From Paenibacillus solanacearum (GTDB lineage: Bacteria > Bacillota > Bacilli > Paenibacillales > NBRC-103111), in the NCBI RefSeq assembly GCF_910593845.1, contig NZ_CAJVAS010000002.1:181398-245397 (forward strand): a stretch of DNA of 64,000 bases, read 5' to 3'. A model generated the notes under the pieces. That model searched no databases. It was not told the origin of the DNA and was given only the letters and a program-made list of their open reading frames with translations. How positions within the stretch are numbered: position 1 is the first letter of the stretch; the number at the start of each line of letters is the position of its first letter. Of this stretch, positions 44,401-52,879 are shown one piece after another. The position numbers and the translations under genes were made by a program.

Positions 44401-44607
44401 TGGAAAGCGAATGGCGAGAAGGAGAATGTAAAGCAGTATACCGTTTACTATAGCGACAAAGAAAACGGCAACTTCTCCAAAATTGGCAGCAGCAATGGCA
44501 AGGCGGAATATAAATATTTGATTCTGCTGGAAGGCTATTATAAAATTACCGCGACGAACGAAGCCGGCGAATCCAAGCCGTCCGCCGCGGTAAGATATAA
44601 GAAGTAA
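41401..44607 (+). CDS. Class A penicillin-binding protein (transglycosylase/transpeptidase) with FN3 domains
   Basis: 1068 residues. A membrane anchor (about 20-47) precedes the GT51 glycosyltransferase with catalytic Glu in SIEDNDFYNHPG (about 111) and GGSTITQQLARR. The transpeptidase has STMK (active Ser about 423), SYN and KTGST (about 619). From about 818 one fibronectin type III domain, a Gly/Asn/Ser-rich linker (926-976) and a second FN3 domain (978-1066) extend outside the membrane. PBP1 of B. subtilis has a similar disordered and FN3 tail. It builds and cross-links peptidoglycan. GGAGGA precedes ATG 41401. Confidence 0.95.
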   Translation: MGVEKKQKRYIKILKSTVKFIGLTIKWCFIIGIIAGFLGGGVAFGYVSALVKDDPVRDKESMMAQMQDNALTGFVYFRDDSVIGQLRTEEDRRLAGINDIPQHVLDAVFSIEDNDFYNHPGIDIKGTLRAVVQKLLREDVQTGGSTITQQLARRVFLTLDKADSRKAKEIFLSLRMERLMSKEEILLAYLNKIPYGNGSSGYNLYGIKAAAKGIFNIDDLSQLNIAQAAYLAGVPQQPSNYSTFTGKGQFDGAAFKRAVTRQQLVLRRMLEEKKITDEQYQEALAFDLKASLAEPAKKAYSTYPYLMIEVEKEAAKALVKAQQPKLDPQKSPEAYNEAIKAAQAQLSRGGYHVYTTIDKDIYDSMTDIAKNEKNFSPDDPTKGVEQIGAVMMDSKTGAILGMMEGRDFFIEQLNHATQAYRQPGSTMKPIAAYIPAIEKGSIGPASIIDDSPIVLKDGTKVGYHIPENWDDGFHGLITARRALDQSYNIPAIKLFLDVVGIKEAWGFANRMGITTITKDDYVAQTGVIGGLKYGVNVKELTNAYATIGNNGVFNESYMIRKITDSDGKTIYEHELKPSVIFSEQTAYLMTDMMRTVITSGTATDLMKSFKNYGKMPIVGKTGSTQDDADAWFMGYTPDITLGVWAGYDMPVHKLSKKTGGTMRAKNIWALSMNAAMEKHPELFPTKEFKRPDGIVEMTVSSLSGKLPSEATTKAGKLVTDLFNKKFVPTEEDNVLVRLPIIKYNNINYIAQQGTPPDFVHERTVIKREKSLSDVFAQIASIMDRLPADRKRSLDFYKPSDYDQDAPTATDPRTDDGKAPAAPTTVAATNNGDTSTITFEASSSADAIGYRLYRSVNRGPFQRVGKVVMAGDETKFTESVANGGIYGYYVTAVDVAGKESLPSKAAYTDGSVMDLLLMTPDESGLLLPPGTTGNTGNAGNNKPGTSGGTPNNPGSPGSTSGSNGTGGDAGNNNKDASLSKQAPSVPSGFTVKAEGNELQFKWKANGEKENVKQYTVYYSDKENGNFSKIGSSNGKAEYKYLILLEGYYKITATNEAGESKPSAAVRYKK

Positions 44608-44618
44608 TCACTAAGCCC

Positions 44619-44668
44619 GCTTTGGCTGGAATGCACCCCTTAGGTCCATTTCAGCCGAAGCTTTTTTT
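44619..44668 (+). terminator. Intrinsic terminator of the penicillin-binding protein gene
   Basis: 10-bp stem with one mismatch-tolerant T-G pair (44619-44628 with 44652-44661) followed by seven T. Confidence 0.85.
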
Positions 44669-44692
44669 ATTAGGCAGCATAGGTTTGCACGC

Positions 44693-44743
44693 AAAAAAGC
44701 CGTGCGCTTCAACAGCTGAACTGTCGTGCGTACGGCTTTTTTT
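44693..44743. terminator. Terminator between PBP and acsA, stronger for acsA
   Basis: AAAAAAGCCGT (44693-44703) pairs with ACGGCTTTTTT (44732-44742); the interior is partly paired. T runs on both strands. Confidence 0.82.
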
Positions 44744-44785
44744 GGAGCTATAAGTATGTTGTATAAAGATGAATGATGACGCGAA

Positions 44786-46510
44786 TTAATCCTCGATCGT
44801 AGACAAATCGCCTGTCGGCAAGTTCAGCTCCCAAGCTTTCAGCACGCGGCGCATAATTTTGCCGCTTCTCGTTTTCGGAAGCTTATCCTTAAACTCGATT
44901 TCCCGCGGAGCCGCATGGGCGGACAATCCGACTTTGACGAACTTGGCGATATCGGCTTTCAATTCCTCCGATGGCGTGTACCCTTCGCGAAGCGCGATAA
45001 ATGCTTTAATGATTTCCCCGCGCATCGGGTCCGGCTTGCCGATGACGCCGGCTTCCGCAACGGCCGGATGCTCGACCAGCTTGCTCTCTACTTCAAACGG
45101 ACCTACCCGCTCGCCAGCCGTATTGATGACATCGTCGATCCGGCCCTGGAACCAGAAATAGCCGTCCTCGTCCATGTACGCCGAATCACCGGAAATGTAC
45201 CAGCCTGAGATGCGGAAGTACTCTTCGTACTTGGCCGGGTTATTCCAGATTTTACGCATCATCGAAGGCCAAGGCGTCTTGATCGCGAGGTTGCCCATCC
45301 GGTAAGGCGGCAGCACATTGCCGGCATCGTCGATGATCGCCGCTTCCACGCCTGGAATCGGTTTGCCCATGGAGCCCGGGCGAATCGTCATGCATGGGTA
45401 GTTACAGATCAGGTGACCGCCGGTTTCCGTCATCCACCAAGTGTCGTGAATACGTTGACCGTACACCTTCAACCCCCAACGCACCACTTCCGGGTTCAAT
45501 GGTTCCCCGACGCTCAGAACGTGACGCAGCGAGGAAAGATTGAATTGTTTGACCGTCTCGTCCCCGGCTCCCATCAGCATCCGGAATGCGGTAGGCGCGC
45601 TGTACCATACCGAAATGTTGTACTTTTGGATCGTGTTGTACCAGTCCTGCGGGCTAAACCGTCCGCCGCGAATCACATTGGTCGCCCCGTTCAGCCATGG
45701 CGCGAATATCCCGTAGGATGTCCCCGTCACCCAGCCCGGGTCAGCCGTACACCAATATACATCGTCTTCCTGCAAGTCCAGCACGATGCGGCCGGTATAG
45801 TAATGTTGAATCATCGCATTATGAGCGTGGAATACGCCCTTCGGCTTGCCTGTCGATCCGGAAGTGTAATGGATCAGCAGCCCGTCTTCCCGGTCGACCC
45901 ACTCGATGTCCAGCTGATCGGAAGCAGCGGCCATCTCTTTATGGAAATCAGTTTGTCCTTCGGACAACGTGAGATCGTCGCCGACCAAAATCACATGCTT
46001 CAGATTCGGCAAATCTTGAACCGGCACGCGCGGCAGCTGCGAAGGCGTCGTGACGATCGCTACAGCTTCGCTATCCTCCAGCCGGTCTTTGACCGCCGTT
46101 TCCATAAACGCTTCGAACAAGGGGCCGACCACTGCGCCGATCTTGATCGCGCCAAGCAGCGAAAAGTAAAGCTCCGGTGTTCTCGGCATAAAGATAAATA
46201 CGCGATCTCCTTTGCCAATGCCCAAATTGCGCAGCACGTTTCCGAAGCGGTTGGACTGCAGCTTCATGTCCTGGAATGTATACTTCTCGTCTCTGCGGTC
46301 GTCGCTGTAATACAGCGCGATTTTGTCGCTCCGTCCGGACTCCGCATGGCGGTCTATCGCTTCGTACGCCGCATTGACTTTCCCGGTCTTCGACCAAGTA
46401 AACGAATCCTCAACCTGCTTCCAATCGAACTGGGCGCGAGCTTCTTCGTAGCTTTTCAAATTCGGATTCACCGCTACAGGCGCGATGCTTTCTACATTGG
46501 CTTGTTCCAT
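44786..46510 (-). CDS. acsA: Acetyl-CoA synthetase (acetate-CoA ligase)
   Basis: 574 residues of an AMP-forming ligase. IHYTSGSTGKPKGVFHAH is the ATP-binding loop; the C-terminal PKTRSGKIMRR contains the catalytic lysine (about 551) that AcuA acetylates and AcuC deacetylates in B. subtilis. It lets the cell use acetate. The start follows a perfect AGGAGG. The divergent neighbours are acuA and acuC, and a cre-like element lies in the 5' leader, both as expected for glucose repression. Confidence 0.96.
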   Translation of the reverse strand: MEQANVESIAPVAVNPNLKSYEEARAQFDWKQVEDSFTWSKTGKVNAAYEAIDRHAESGRSDKIALYYSDDRRDEKYTFQDMKLQSNRFGNVLRNLGIGKGDRVFIFMPRTPELYFSLLGAIKIGAVVGPLFEAFMETAVKDRLEDSEAVAIVTTPSQLPRVPVQDLPNLKHVILVGDDLTLSEGQTDFHKEMAAASDQLDIEWVDREDGLLIHYTSGSTGKPKGVFHAHNAMIQHYYTGRIVLDLQEDDVYWCTADPGWVTGTSYGIFAPWLNGATNVIRGGRFSPQDWYNTIQKYNISVWYSAPTAFRMLMGAGDETVKQFNLSSLRHVLSVGEPLNPEVVRWGLKVYGQRIHDTWWMTETGGHLICNYPCMTIRPGSMGKPIPGVEAAIIDDAGNVLPPYRMGNLAIKTPWPSMMRKIWNNPAKYEEYFRISGWYISGDSAYMDEDGYFWFQGRIDDVINTAGERVGPFEVESKLVEHPAVAEAGVIGKPDPMRGEIIKAFIALREGYTPSEELKADIAKFVKVGLSAHAAPREIEFKDKLPKTRSGKIMRRVLKAWELNLPTGDLSTIED

Positions 46511-46549
46511 GTCTCTATACCTCCTGAGCCATTTGTTAACAGTTTTTTC

Positions 46550-46562
46550 TGAAACGCTTTCA
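46550..46562 (-). promoter_or_regulatory. cre-like element in the acsA leader
   Basis: On the minus strand ATGAAAGCGTTTCAG matches the strong half of cre (TGAAAGCGTT) and diverges at the last two positions. It lies about 30 bases after the probable acsA start of transcription, where CcpA would act as a roadblock. Confidence 0.45.
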
Positions 46563-46599
46563 TTTGTGATGTGTTAAATTTATGTGACGTTCACGTTGT

Positions 46600-46605
46600 A
46601 TTATA
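46600..46605 (-). promoter_or_regulatory. -10 element of acsA
   Basis: TATAAT on the minus strand, about 90 bases before the acsA start codon; the -35 (TAGTCG-like) is weak. Confidence 0.5.
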
Positions 46606-46678
46606 CCATAAGCCTTTTTATTCGACTATTTTTTTGTTATGCTAGATAAGCGAAGCTCTGGAAGGGAGACCAATCGTC

Positions 46679-47311
46679 ATGGAGCATTTGAAAATATTTC
46701 AATCCCGCGTCATCTCCCGCACGCCGAACGATCTTGTTCTCGAAGGACCCGTGCCGTCCGATCGCCTGCGCACCTATACGATGCACCCCGATCTTGACGC
46801 GTTTCGGCGCCCTAAGGAACAGTTCGAAGCGTTGATCGAGATCGCGGAGCTCCCGGAGGGCCGCATCATTCTAGCGCGGAGCGAGCAGCAAATCGTCGGC
46901 TATGTAACCTTCCATTATCCAGATGAGCTGGAACGATGGTCGGAAGGCGGAATGGAAGATTTGATCGAACTCGGGGCCATTGAAGTGGCCGACGAGTACC
47001 GCGGACTCGGGCTGGGCAAGAAGATGATTCAGCTCGCATTTGAAGACGGACAGCTGGAAAATGTCATTACGTTTACGACCGAATATTATTGGCATTGGGA
47101 CCTGGAAAAAAGCGGGCTCAACGTCTGGCAGTATCGCGAGATGATGGAGAAACTGATGAAGAGCGTCGATATGGTATGGTTTGCGACCGATGATCCGGAA
47201 ATATGCTCCCATCCGGCGAACTGCCTGATGGTGCGCATCGGGACAAACGTTCCGCTGTCTTCCGTCGAGCAATTCGACCGCGTCCGATTCCGTCAGCGGT
47301 TCATGTACTAA
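46679..47311 (+). CDS. acuA: Protein N-acetyltransferase AcuA
   Basis: 210 residues of the GNAT fold, with acetyl-CoA loop DEYRGLGLGKKMIQLAF and family segments TYTMHPDLDAFRRPKEQ and TTEYYWHWDLEKSGL. In B. subtilis AcuA acetylates the catalytic lysine of AcsA and switches it off. It is divergent from acsA and 48 bases upstream of acuC. The acuB gene found between them in B. subtilis is missing. GGGAG lies 10 bases upstream of ATG 46679. Confidence 0.94.
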   Translation: MEHLKIFQSRVISRTPNDLVLEGPVPSDRLRTYTMHPDLDAFRRPKEQFEALIEIAELPEGRIILARSEQQIVGYVTFHYPDELERWSEGGMEDLIELGAIEVADEYRGLGLGKKMIQLAFEDGQLENVITFTTEYYWHWDLEKSGLNVWQYREMMEKLMKSVDMVWFATDDPEICSHPANCLMVRIGTNVPLSSVEQFDRVRFRQRFMY

Positions 47312-47359
47312 CGCATAACGGTTGCTGCTTCAGCTATCGTCAGCAGGGGGCCTGTGTCC

Positions 47360-48535
47360 ATGAATTCGAAAACGATGTTTATGTATGATGAAAACGAAAC
47401 CGGCTACCGGTTTAACGATACGCATCCGTTCAATCAAAAACGGCTGGTACTTACCGTAGATCTTCTCCGCAAAGCGGGCGCGCTCCCCGATTCCTTTCTG
47501 AGCGCGCCGGCAAGCGCCAGCAAGGAACAACTGCTGACCGTTCACTCGGCGGAATATGTGCAAGCCGTCGAAGCGCTCAGCCTTCCATCGCCGGATGTCT
47601 TAACGGTTCAAGCCGCCGGCAAGTACGGGCTGGATACGGAAGATACGCCGTTTTTCCCTCACATGCACGAAGTTACCTCAATGCTGGTCGGCGGATCGAT
47701 TGGCGCCGTGGAAGCGGTGCTCTCCGGTACGAAGGAGCATGCCCTTCATCTTGGAGGAGGACTGCACCACGCGCTCCCGAGCAAAGGCGCCGGCTTCTGT
47801 GTATACAATGATGCGGCAGTCGCCATTGAATATGCCAAACGGGTATATGGCGCCCGCGTTCTTTATATCGATACCGACGTGCACCACGGGGACGGGGTAC
47901 AATGGACCTTCTATACCGACCCGGATGTGTGCACTTTTTCTATTCATGAAACCGGTAAATATTTATTTCCCGGCACCGGCGCGGTTAACGAGCGCGGTGA
48001 TGGAAACGGTTTCGGCAAAGCGATCAATGTGCCGGTCGAGCCTTTCACCGAAGACGCGTCCTGGCTGGAGTGCTTCGAGGAGGTGCTGGAGAAGACGGTA
48101 GCCCGCTTTCAGCCCGATTTGATCGTGTCTCAGCATGGCTGCGACGCCCATGCGTTCGATCCGCTTGCCCATATCCACTGCAGCATGGAAGTGTACCGGG
48201 CCATGCCTCGCTTCATCCACCGGTTGGCGCATGAGCACTGCGGCGGGCGGTGGGTTGCGCTCGGCGGGGGCGGCTACGACATCTGGCGTGTCGTGCCGCG
48301 GGCATGGAGCTTGCTCTGGCTGGAGCTGAGCGATCATCCGCTGATCCGGGAGCTTGAGCGCAACCCAGGGCTTGCGCTGCCGCCATCCTGGCTCGAAGCT
48401 TGGAAACCGTATAGCGAAGAAGCGCTGCCGCATACGTGGCTCGATCCGATCAACTCCTGGACCCCGATGCCGCGGCGCGAAGAGATCGTGTCGAAAAATC
48501 GGCATACGAAAGAGCTGGCGATGATGTACTTATAA
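47360..48535 (+). CDS. acuC: Protein deacetylase AcuC (class I HDAC fold)
   Basis: 391 residues. Zinc-dependent HDAC motifs: HLGGGLHHALPSKGAGFCVYND, DTDVHHGDGVQWTFY, FSIHETGKYLFPGTG and LGGGGYD, supplying the His-His dyad and Asp/His ligands. It reactivates AcsA by deacetylation. ATG 47360 has GGGGG nine bases upstream; the GTG at 47354 is less favourable. It forms an operon with acuA. Confidence 0.95.
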   Translation: MNSKTMFMYDENETGYRFNDTHPFNQKRLVLTVDLLRKAGALPDSFLSAPASASKEQLLTVHSAEYVQAVEALSLPSPDVLTVQAAGKYGLDTEDTPFFPHMHEVTSMLVGGSIGAVEAVLSGTKEHALHLGGGLHHALPSKGAGFCVYNDAAVAIEYAKRVYGARVLYIDTDVHHGDGVQWTFYTDPDVCTFSIHETGKYLFPGTGAVNERGDGNGFGKAINVPVEPFTEDASWLECFEEVLEKTVARFQPDLIVSQHGCDAHAFDPLAHIHCSMEVYRAMPRFIHRLAHEHCGGRWVALGGGGYDIWRVVPRAWSLLWLELSDHPLIRELERNPGLALPPSWLEAWKPYSEEALPHTWLDPINSWTPMPRREEIVSKNRHTKELAMMYL

Positions 48536-48557
48536 ATTGGCTTCCAACCCCCTAAAT

Positions 48558-48595
48558 CCCCCTTTGTAAGGGGGACCCCAGGCGCTGCGCCCTGG
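48558..48595. repeat. Paired GC-rich palindromes, REP-like
   Basis: CCCCCTT-TGT-AAGGGGG (48558-48574) followed by CCAGGCGCTGCGCCCTGG (48578-48595). The pair resembles extragenic palindromic repeats dispersed in some bacterial genomes. Only one copy is in this window, so repetition cannot be shown. Confidence 0.4.
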
Positions 48596-48661
48596 ACCCG
48601 CTCTTATTGTTGGCCGTGGGAGGAGCGGGTTCGTCTTCGACGGGACTTTGGGGGAAGGAGC

Positions 48662-48705
48662 GCGTTTGTATCCTCTGCTTTGTACCAAAGCGCGAGGATA
48701 CACGC
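48662..48705. repeat. Long imperfect hairpin
   Basis: GTATCCTC (48668-48675) pairs with GAGGATAC (48694-48701), with an inner GCTTTG/CAAAGC stem and a TAC loop; GCGT/ACGC extends it with a 2-base bulge. No T run follows. It may be a structured RNA or a relic of an element. Confidence 0.45.
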
Positions 48706-48756
48706 TTGCAGAAAGTGTTCTTATGTGAAACATTCGGACCGGGCATTATTGAATGG

Positions 48757-48799
48757 GAAACAAGCTGCGTACGGAATCATGCCGTTGCAGCTTGTTTTC
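48757..48799. terminator. Terminator-like hairpin downstream of acuC
   Basis: GAAACAAGCTGC pairs with GCAGCTTGTTTTC, with an inner ACGG/CCGT stem. The T content is modest. It could serve acuC and the convergent hydrolase gene. Confidence 0.55.
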
Positions 48800-48920
48800 T
48801 GTTCATAAAAAGGATTAGTTTAGAGTAAAGCATCAAAATACTTGGCTACTGCGGGCTCTCGATTTACGAGGAAGCTTCTTGTCTCCCTATTCCTTATGCG
48901 CCTAGTGTCTCTTGCCCTAC

Positions 48921-49679
48921 TTATCGCTGAATCGGGTTGGACGCGATAAAATCAAGCATCGCATCGTTTACTTGGACCGGATATTCCCTTGCCATATGGG
49001 GCCTATGGCTGCCGCCGGGAACCATCATATAGCTGGAGCCTTCTACATAAGAGCTTAACTTCTGTACCCGCTCTTCACCGACAAACGGATCATGTTCTCC
49101 CGTAATAAATAATGCCGGACATTGAATACTGCTTAACTGCTCGGTGCTAAGCTGCGGGTATAAGCGCCAATCCTTAGCGCTCTGTCTCATGAATTCCTGC
49201 CAGTTGCCTCGATGCGCTTCTTCATGCCTTTCCGTCATTTGATCGATTGTTTGCTGCTTTCCTTTCGCCATGAGCCACTCCGGTTCGAATTGTTCGACGC
49301 CCGTCGGGTCGCAAAAGCCGCTCGTACCTATCGTTGACAAGGTGGCGGCTTTATCGGGAGAGAATACGGCCATATACAAGCCCACATTGGCCCCTAGACT
49401 GTAACCTATCAAATGCGCTTTGTCGATATTCAAGCGGTTCATGAATGTTACTACGTCGTCCGCAAGCTGCGGCGTACTCCATTCCAGGCTTTCGCACTTC
49501 GTTCTGCCATGGCCTCGAAAGTCGGGAAAATAGCACGTATATTGCTTTTGAAAATCGAGCATTTGACTCGCAAATGCCAAGATCCCCCGCGAGTATCCGC
49601 TGTGCAAAAAAATAACCGGTTCACCCGATCCCATTTTCTCATAAAACATATCCAGATCGTTAACGCGAATGTACGGCAT
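48921..49679 (-). CDS. Alpha/beta hydrolase
   Basis: 252 residues. Oxyanion region FLHSGYSRG, nucleophile elbow IGYSLGANVG (Ser about 94), acid in TGEHDPFV and base His in GGSHRPHM give a complete triad. It resembles small esterases or lactonase-like hydrolases; the substrate is unknown. ATG 49679 has GAGGTG upstream. A 286-base gap without a gene precedes it. Confidence 0.87.
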   Translation of the reverse strand: MPYIRVNDLDMFYEKMGSGEPVIFLHSGYSRGILAFASQMLDFQKQYTCYFPDFRGHGRTKCESLEWSTPQLADDVVTFMNRLNIDKAHLIGYSLGANVGLYMAVFSPDKAATLSTIGTSGFCDPTGVEQFEPEWLMAKGKQQTIDQMTERHEEAHRGNWQEFMRQSAKDWRLYPQLSTEQLSSIQCPALFITGEHDPFVGEERVQKLSSYVEGSSYMMVPGGSHRPHMAREYPVQVNDAMLDFIASNPIQR

Positions 49680-49965
49680 GGTTTCACCTCGACTCCAAAT
49701 ATTTAGTTCCAGCTTTTCGTTCGTGCTTTCTCCATTGTAATCCGTCTTTCCAGCAAATCCGCCGCTTCTATAATCGCTTCCCTATTTCTTGTTTGACGAC
49801 CTTTCCACCACTAAAAGTAATCAGCTAAAACTTACGTATGGAGAAGGCGCTTCCCTCTCCTGCTGAATTATAATTTCTTATTATGACATAACACAACAGA
49901 ACATACGTTCTATACCCTTTATTCTAACATCTCGCTTTGTATATGCTATAAACCTATATAGATCA

Positions 49966-50295
49966 CTAGGCTATCGGCGTCCCATTGGGAACGGGATGAT
50001 CCGGTTTCAGCAGTACCACATCGCCTTCCTCCGGCACGCCGCCTATGACGAGTACCTCCGAAGCGAAGCCGGCGATACGCCGAATGGGAAAGTTCACCAC
50101 AGCGGCAACTTGCCTGCCGATAAGCTGCTCGGGAGCGTATCGCTTCGTAATTTGCGCCGACGAATGCTTGAGCCCCAGTTCGCCAAAGTCAATTTCCAAT
50201 TTGATCGCCGGCTTTCGCGCCTCTGGAAACGGCTCCGCTTTAACAACAGTCCCGATCCGAATGTCCAGCTTCAAAAAATCTTCGATCGTTGCCAT
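49966..50295 (-). CDS. csaA: CsaA, tRNA-binding-domain chaperone-like protein
   Basis: 109 residues forming a single tRNA-binding OB-fold: [35 protein letters not shown] and EVLVIGG. B. subtilis CsaA shows chaperone and secretion-related activity and binds nucleic acid or peptide. ATG 50295 follows GAGGG. It appears monocistronic. Confidence 0.92.
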   Translation of the reverse strand: MATIEDFLKLDIRIGTVVKAEPFPEARKPAIKLEIDFGELGLKHSSAQITKRYAPEQLIGRQVAAVVNFPIRRIAGFASEVLVIGGVPEEGDVVLLKPDHPVPNGTPIA

Positions 50296-50608
50296 ATCTC
50301 TTTCCCTCTCTTAAATTCGAATTCTAGCGGATCAGCTTTCCTGCGCACTCCTTGTAATTATCCCCGGCCTTTCACAATGTACTAATGCCCTAATGAAGTC
50401 TGCGGCCCACGCTCTCTCGCATGTGAAGGTATACCTAACATAAAGCTTGATCCTGCGGTTGTACAGGGAAAAGTTCGTTTCAGCGATAGTGTCCCCACTT
50501 TGTCCCGAACCGAGCTTCTCCCGCTCATGGTCATGCTCAGCCACGCATTTTCCCTTCCGCAAAAAAAGCCCGCGACCTATACAGGACGCAGGCTACCAAG
50601 CAGCTCAA
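50296..50608. other. Intergenic region between csaA and glyQS
   Basis: 313 bases holding the glyQS terminator (50561-50594) and the csaA upstream region. A 76-codon frame on the minus strand lacks a ribosome binding site and family features, and I do not call it. Confidence 0.6.
50561..50594 (-). terminator. Intrinsic terminator of glyQS
   Basis: AGCC-GCG/CGC-GGCT stem with one mismatch, then seven T on the minus strand. Confidence 0.78.
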
Positions 50609-51994
50609 TTAAAATTCAAGCTTCGATTCGATGAACGCCTTCAGCTCGCTGATCGGCATCCGCGTTTGCTCCATCGTGTCGCGATCGCGGACGGTTACTT
50701 GGCCATCCTGCTCCGACTCGAAATCGTACGTAATGCAGAACGGCGTACCGATCTCATCATGGCGGCGGTACCGTTTGCCGATCGAACCGGACTCGTCATA
50801 GTCGACGAGGAAATGCTTCGACAGCTCGCCAAACACGTTGTGCGCGCCTTCAGACAGCTTCTTGGACAGCGGGAAGATCGCCGCTTTATAAGGCGCCAAA
50901 GCCGGATGCAGATGCAATACGGTACGGCTGTCGTCGCCTTCCAGCTGCTGCTCTTCGTAGGAATCGATCAAGAACGCGAGCGTAACGCGATCCGCCCCGA
51001 GCGACGGCTCGATGCAATACGGAACATAACGTTCGTTCGTCTCCTGCTCGATATAGTTGAAGTCTTCGCCGGAATGCTCCATATGCTGCTTCAGGTCATA
51101 GTCGGTGCGGTCGGCGATGCCCCACAGCTCGCCCCAGCCGAACGGGAACTTGTACTCGATGTCCGTCGTCGCGTTGCTGTAGTGGGACAGCTCGTCGTCG
51201 GAATGGTCGCGCAGCCGGATGCTGTTTTCGCCCATGTTCAGGGACAGCAGCCAATCGCGGCAGAACGCGCGCCAATATTCGAACCATTTGAGATCCTCGC
51301 CCGGCTTACAGAAAAATTCAAGCTCCATTTGCTCGAATTCGCGCGTACGGAACGTGAAGTTCCCCGGCGTAATTTCATTACGGAAGCTTTTGCCGACTTG
51401 GCCGATCCCGAACGGCAGCTTTTTGCGCATCGTCCGCTGCACGTTTTTAAAGTTAACGAATATGCCTTGCGCCGTTTCCGGACGCATATAGACGACGTTG
51501 GCGCTCGATTCGGTAACGCCTTGGAACGTTTTGAACATCAGATTGAACTGACGGATCTCGGTATAGTCGAATGCGCCGCAATCCGGACACACGATATGGT
51601 GCTCACGGATCAATCCCATCATCTGATCGAACGTCAGGCCGTCGACGACCATTTCGATGCCTTTTTCCGCCAGCGCATTTTCGATAATTTTGTCCGCGCG
51701 ATGACGTGCTTTGCACTGCTTGCAATCGATCATCGGATCGTTGAAGTTGCCGACATGGCCGGATGCGACCCAAGCCTGCGGATTCATCAAAATCGCGGCG
51801 TCCAGACCGACGTTATAAGGCGATTGCTGGATGAACTTTTTCCACCAAGCGCGCTTGATGTTGTTTTTCAATTCCACGCCGAGCGGGCCGTAATCCCATG
51901 TATTCGCCAAGCCGCCGTAAATTTCGGAGCCGGGGAAAATAAAACCTCTGTGTTTCGCCAATGCGACGATCTGATCCATCGTAACGGATGCCAT
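50609..51994 (-). CDS. glyQS: Glycyl-tRNA synthetase, alpha2 type
   Basis: 461 residues of a class II synthetase of the single-chain dimeric type. Visible are [65 protein letters not shown] and the anticodon-binding end. Paired cysteines (CKQC, CPDC) form a zinc site in the N-terminal insert. B. subtilis uses the glyQ/glyS tetramer, so this type differs from it. No glycine T-box is visible; the 44-base gap to mtnN suggests cotranscription with it. Confidence 0.96.
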   Translation of the reverse strand: MASVTMDQIVALAKHRGFIFPGSEIYGGLANTWDYGPLGVELKNNIKRAWWKKFIQQSPYNVGLDAAILMNPQAWVASGHVGNFNDPMIDCKQCKARHRADKIIENALAEKGIEMVVDGLTFDQMMGLIREHHIVCPDCGAFDYTEIRQFNLMFKTFQGVTESSANVVYMRPETAQGIFVNFKNVQRTMRKKLPFGIGQVGKSFRNEITPGNFTFRTREFEQMELEFFCKPGEDLKWFEYWRAFCRDWLLSLNMGENSIRLRDHSDDELSHYSNATTDIEYKFPFGWGELWGIADRTDYDLKQHMEHSGEDFNYIEQETNERYVPYCIEPSLGADRVTLAFLIDSYEEQQLEGDDSRTVLHLHPALAPYKAAIFPLSKKLSEGAHNVFGELSKHFLVDYDESGSIGKRYRRHDEIGTPFCITYDFESEQDGQVTVRDRDTMEQTRMPISELKAFIESKLEF

Positions 51995-52038
51995 ATGTAT
52001 ATTCTCTCCTTCGATATAAGCTGCAGCGCGCCGGGCGT

Positions 52039-52740
52039 CTACAGTTGTTTCAGCATTTGTTCCACAATGCGGAACGAATGATTGGATGCCTGGACCGTAA
52101 ATTCGGCAAAATTCACGTGCGCCGATCCATCCGCCTTATCCGACATCGACCGGATCACGACGAATGGCACGCGATTCATGGAACATACTTGCGCGACCGC
52201 CGCGCCTTCCATTTCGGTGCATGCACCGCCAAGCTCGCTATACAGTGCCGCTACCGTATCCCGATTGGCAATGAACTGGTCTCCCGACAGCACGCGACCT
52301 TCCTTCACCCGCCCCGCAAACAGCTCGTCGCTCGCTTGCTTCGCCAGCTCCCGCAGCTGCGGGTCCGCGATAAACAGTGACGTCTGCTCATAAGGAATCG
52401 TTCCCCGCGGGAACCCAAGCGCCGTTACATCCATATCATGCTGCATGCATTCGGTCGAGACGACGATATCCCCTACGTTCAGTTCAGGGTCGACCGCGCC
52501 GGCCACTCCCGTAAACACGACGGCGCCGGCTCCATACGTATCGATCAGCAGCTGCGTCGTCACCGCCGCATTCACTTTGCCTACGCCGGACTTGCAGAGA
52601 ACGATCGATTTTCCGTGAAATTCGCCTTCATAAAACGTTATGCCTGCCCGTTCCGTTTCGCGCACCTGCTGCATGTGCTCATGGAACAGCTCGATTTCTT
52701 CTTTCATGGCGCCGATGACGCCGATGGTGCGATACGCCAA
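52039..52740 (-). CDS. mtnN: 5'-methylthioadenosine/S-adenosylhomocysteine nucleosidase
   Basis: 233 residues: [45 protein letters not shown] and the catalytic region [13 protein letters not shown] with the Asp general acid. It cleaves MTA and SAH, recycling by-products of methylation and polyamine synthesis. The start is TTG 52740 with AGGGGG 8 bases upstream; there is no earlier ATG. Confidence 0.94.
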   Translation of the reverse strand: MAYRTIGVIGAMKEEIELFHEHMQQVRETERAGITFYEGEFHGKSIVLCKSGVGKVNAAVTTQLLIDTYGAGAVVFTGVAGAVDPELNVGDIVVSTECMQHDMDVTALGFPRGTIPYEQTSLFIADPQLRELAKQASDELFAGRVKEGRVLSGDQFIANRDTVAALYSELGGACTEMEGAAVAQVCSMNRVPFVVIRSMSDKADGSAHVNFAEFTVQASNHSFRIVEQMLKQL

Positions 52741-52847
52741 ACGATTGTCCCCCTTACCTGCGATAAATACTAAAAAAGCACACAGCGGGTCTCCACGCTA
52801 CCCTGCCTGCCCGTATTTACGGTACAATAAGCCCATTTCCCGGGCAA

Positions 52848-52879
52848 CAAAAGAAAGAGGCTCACGCTAGCGTTGAGCC
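52848..52879 (-). terminator. Terminator overlapping the ccpA stop codon
   Basis: GGCTCA-CGC/GCG-TTGAGCC stem with one bulge, followed on the minus strand by TCTTTCTTTTG. Confidence 0.65.

Larger units (their letters stand above)
48536..48920. other. Intergenic region full of hairpins
   Basis: 385 bases without a supportable gene. Three separate palindromes and a terminator-like hairpin lie in the first 270 bases (separate entries); the remaining 120 bases before the hydrolase end hold nothing I can name. Confidence 0.6.

Noticed and set aside
48536..48920. Insertion-sequence remnant
   Set aside because: Palindromes are present but no transposase fragment, target duplication or terminal repeats bounding a unit.
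50332..50562. 76-codon minus-strand frame between csaA and glyQS
   Set aside because: No Shine-Dalgarno, no recognisable motif, and it runs up to the glyQS terminator.
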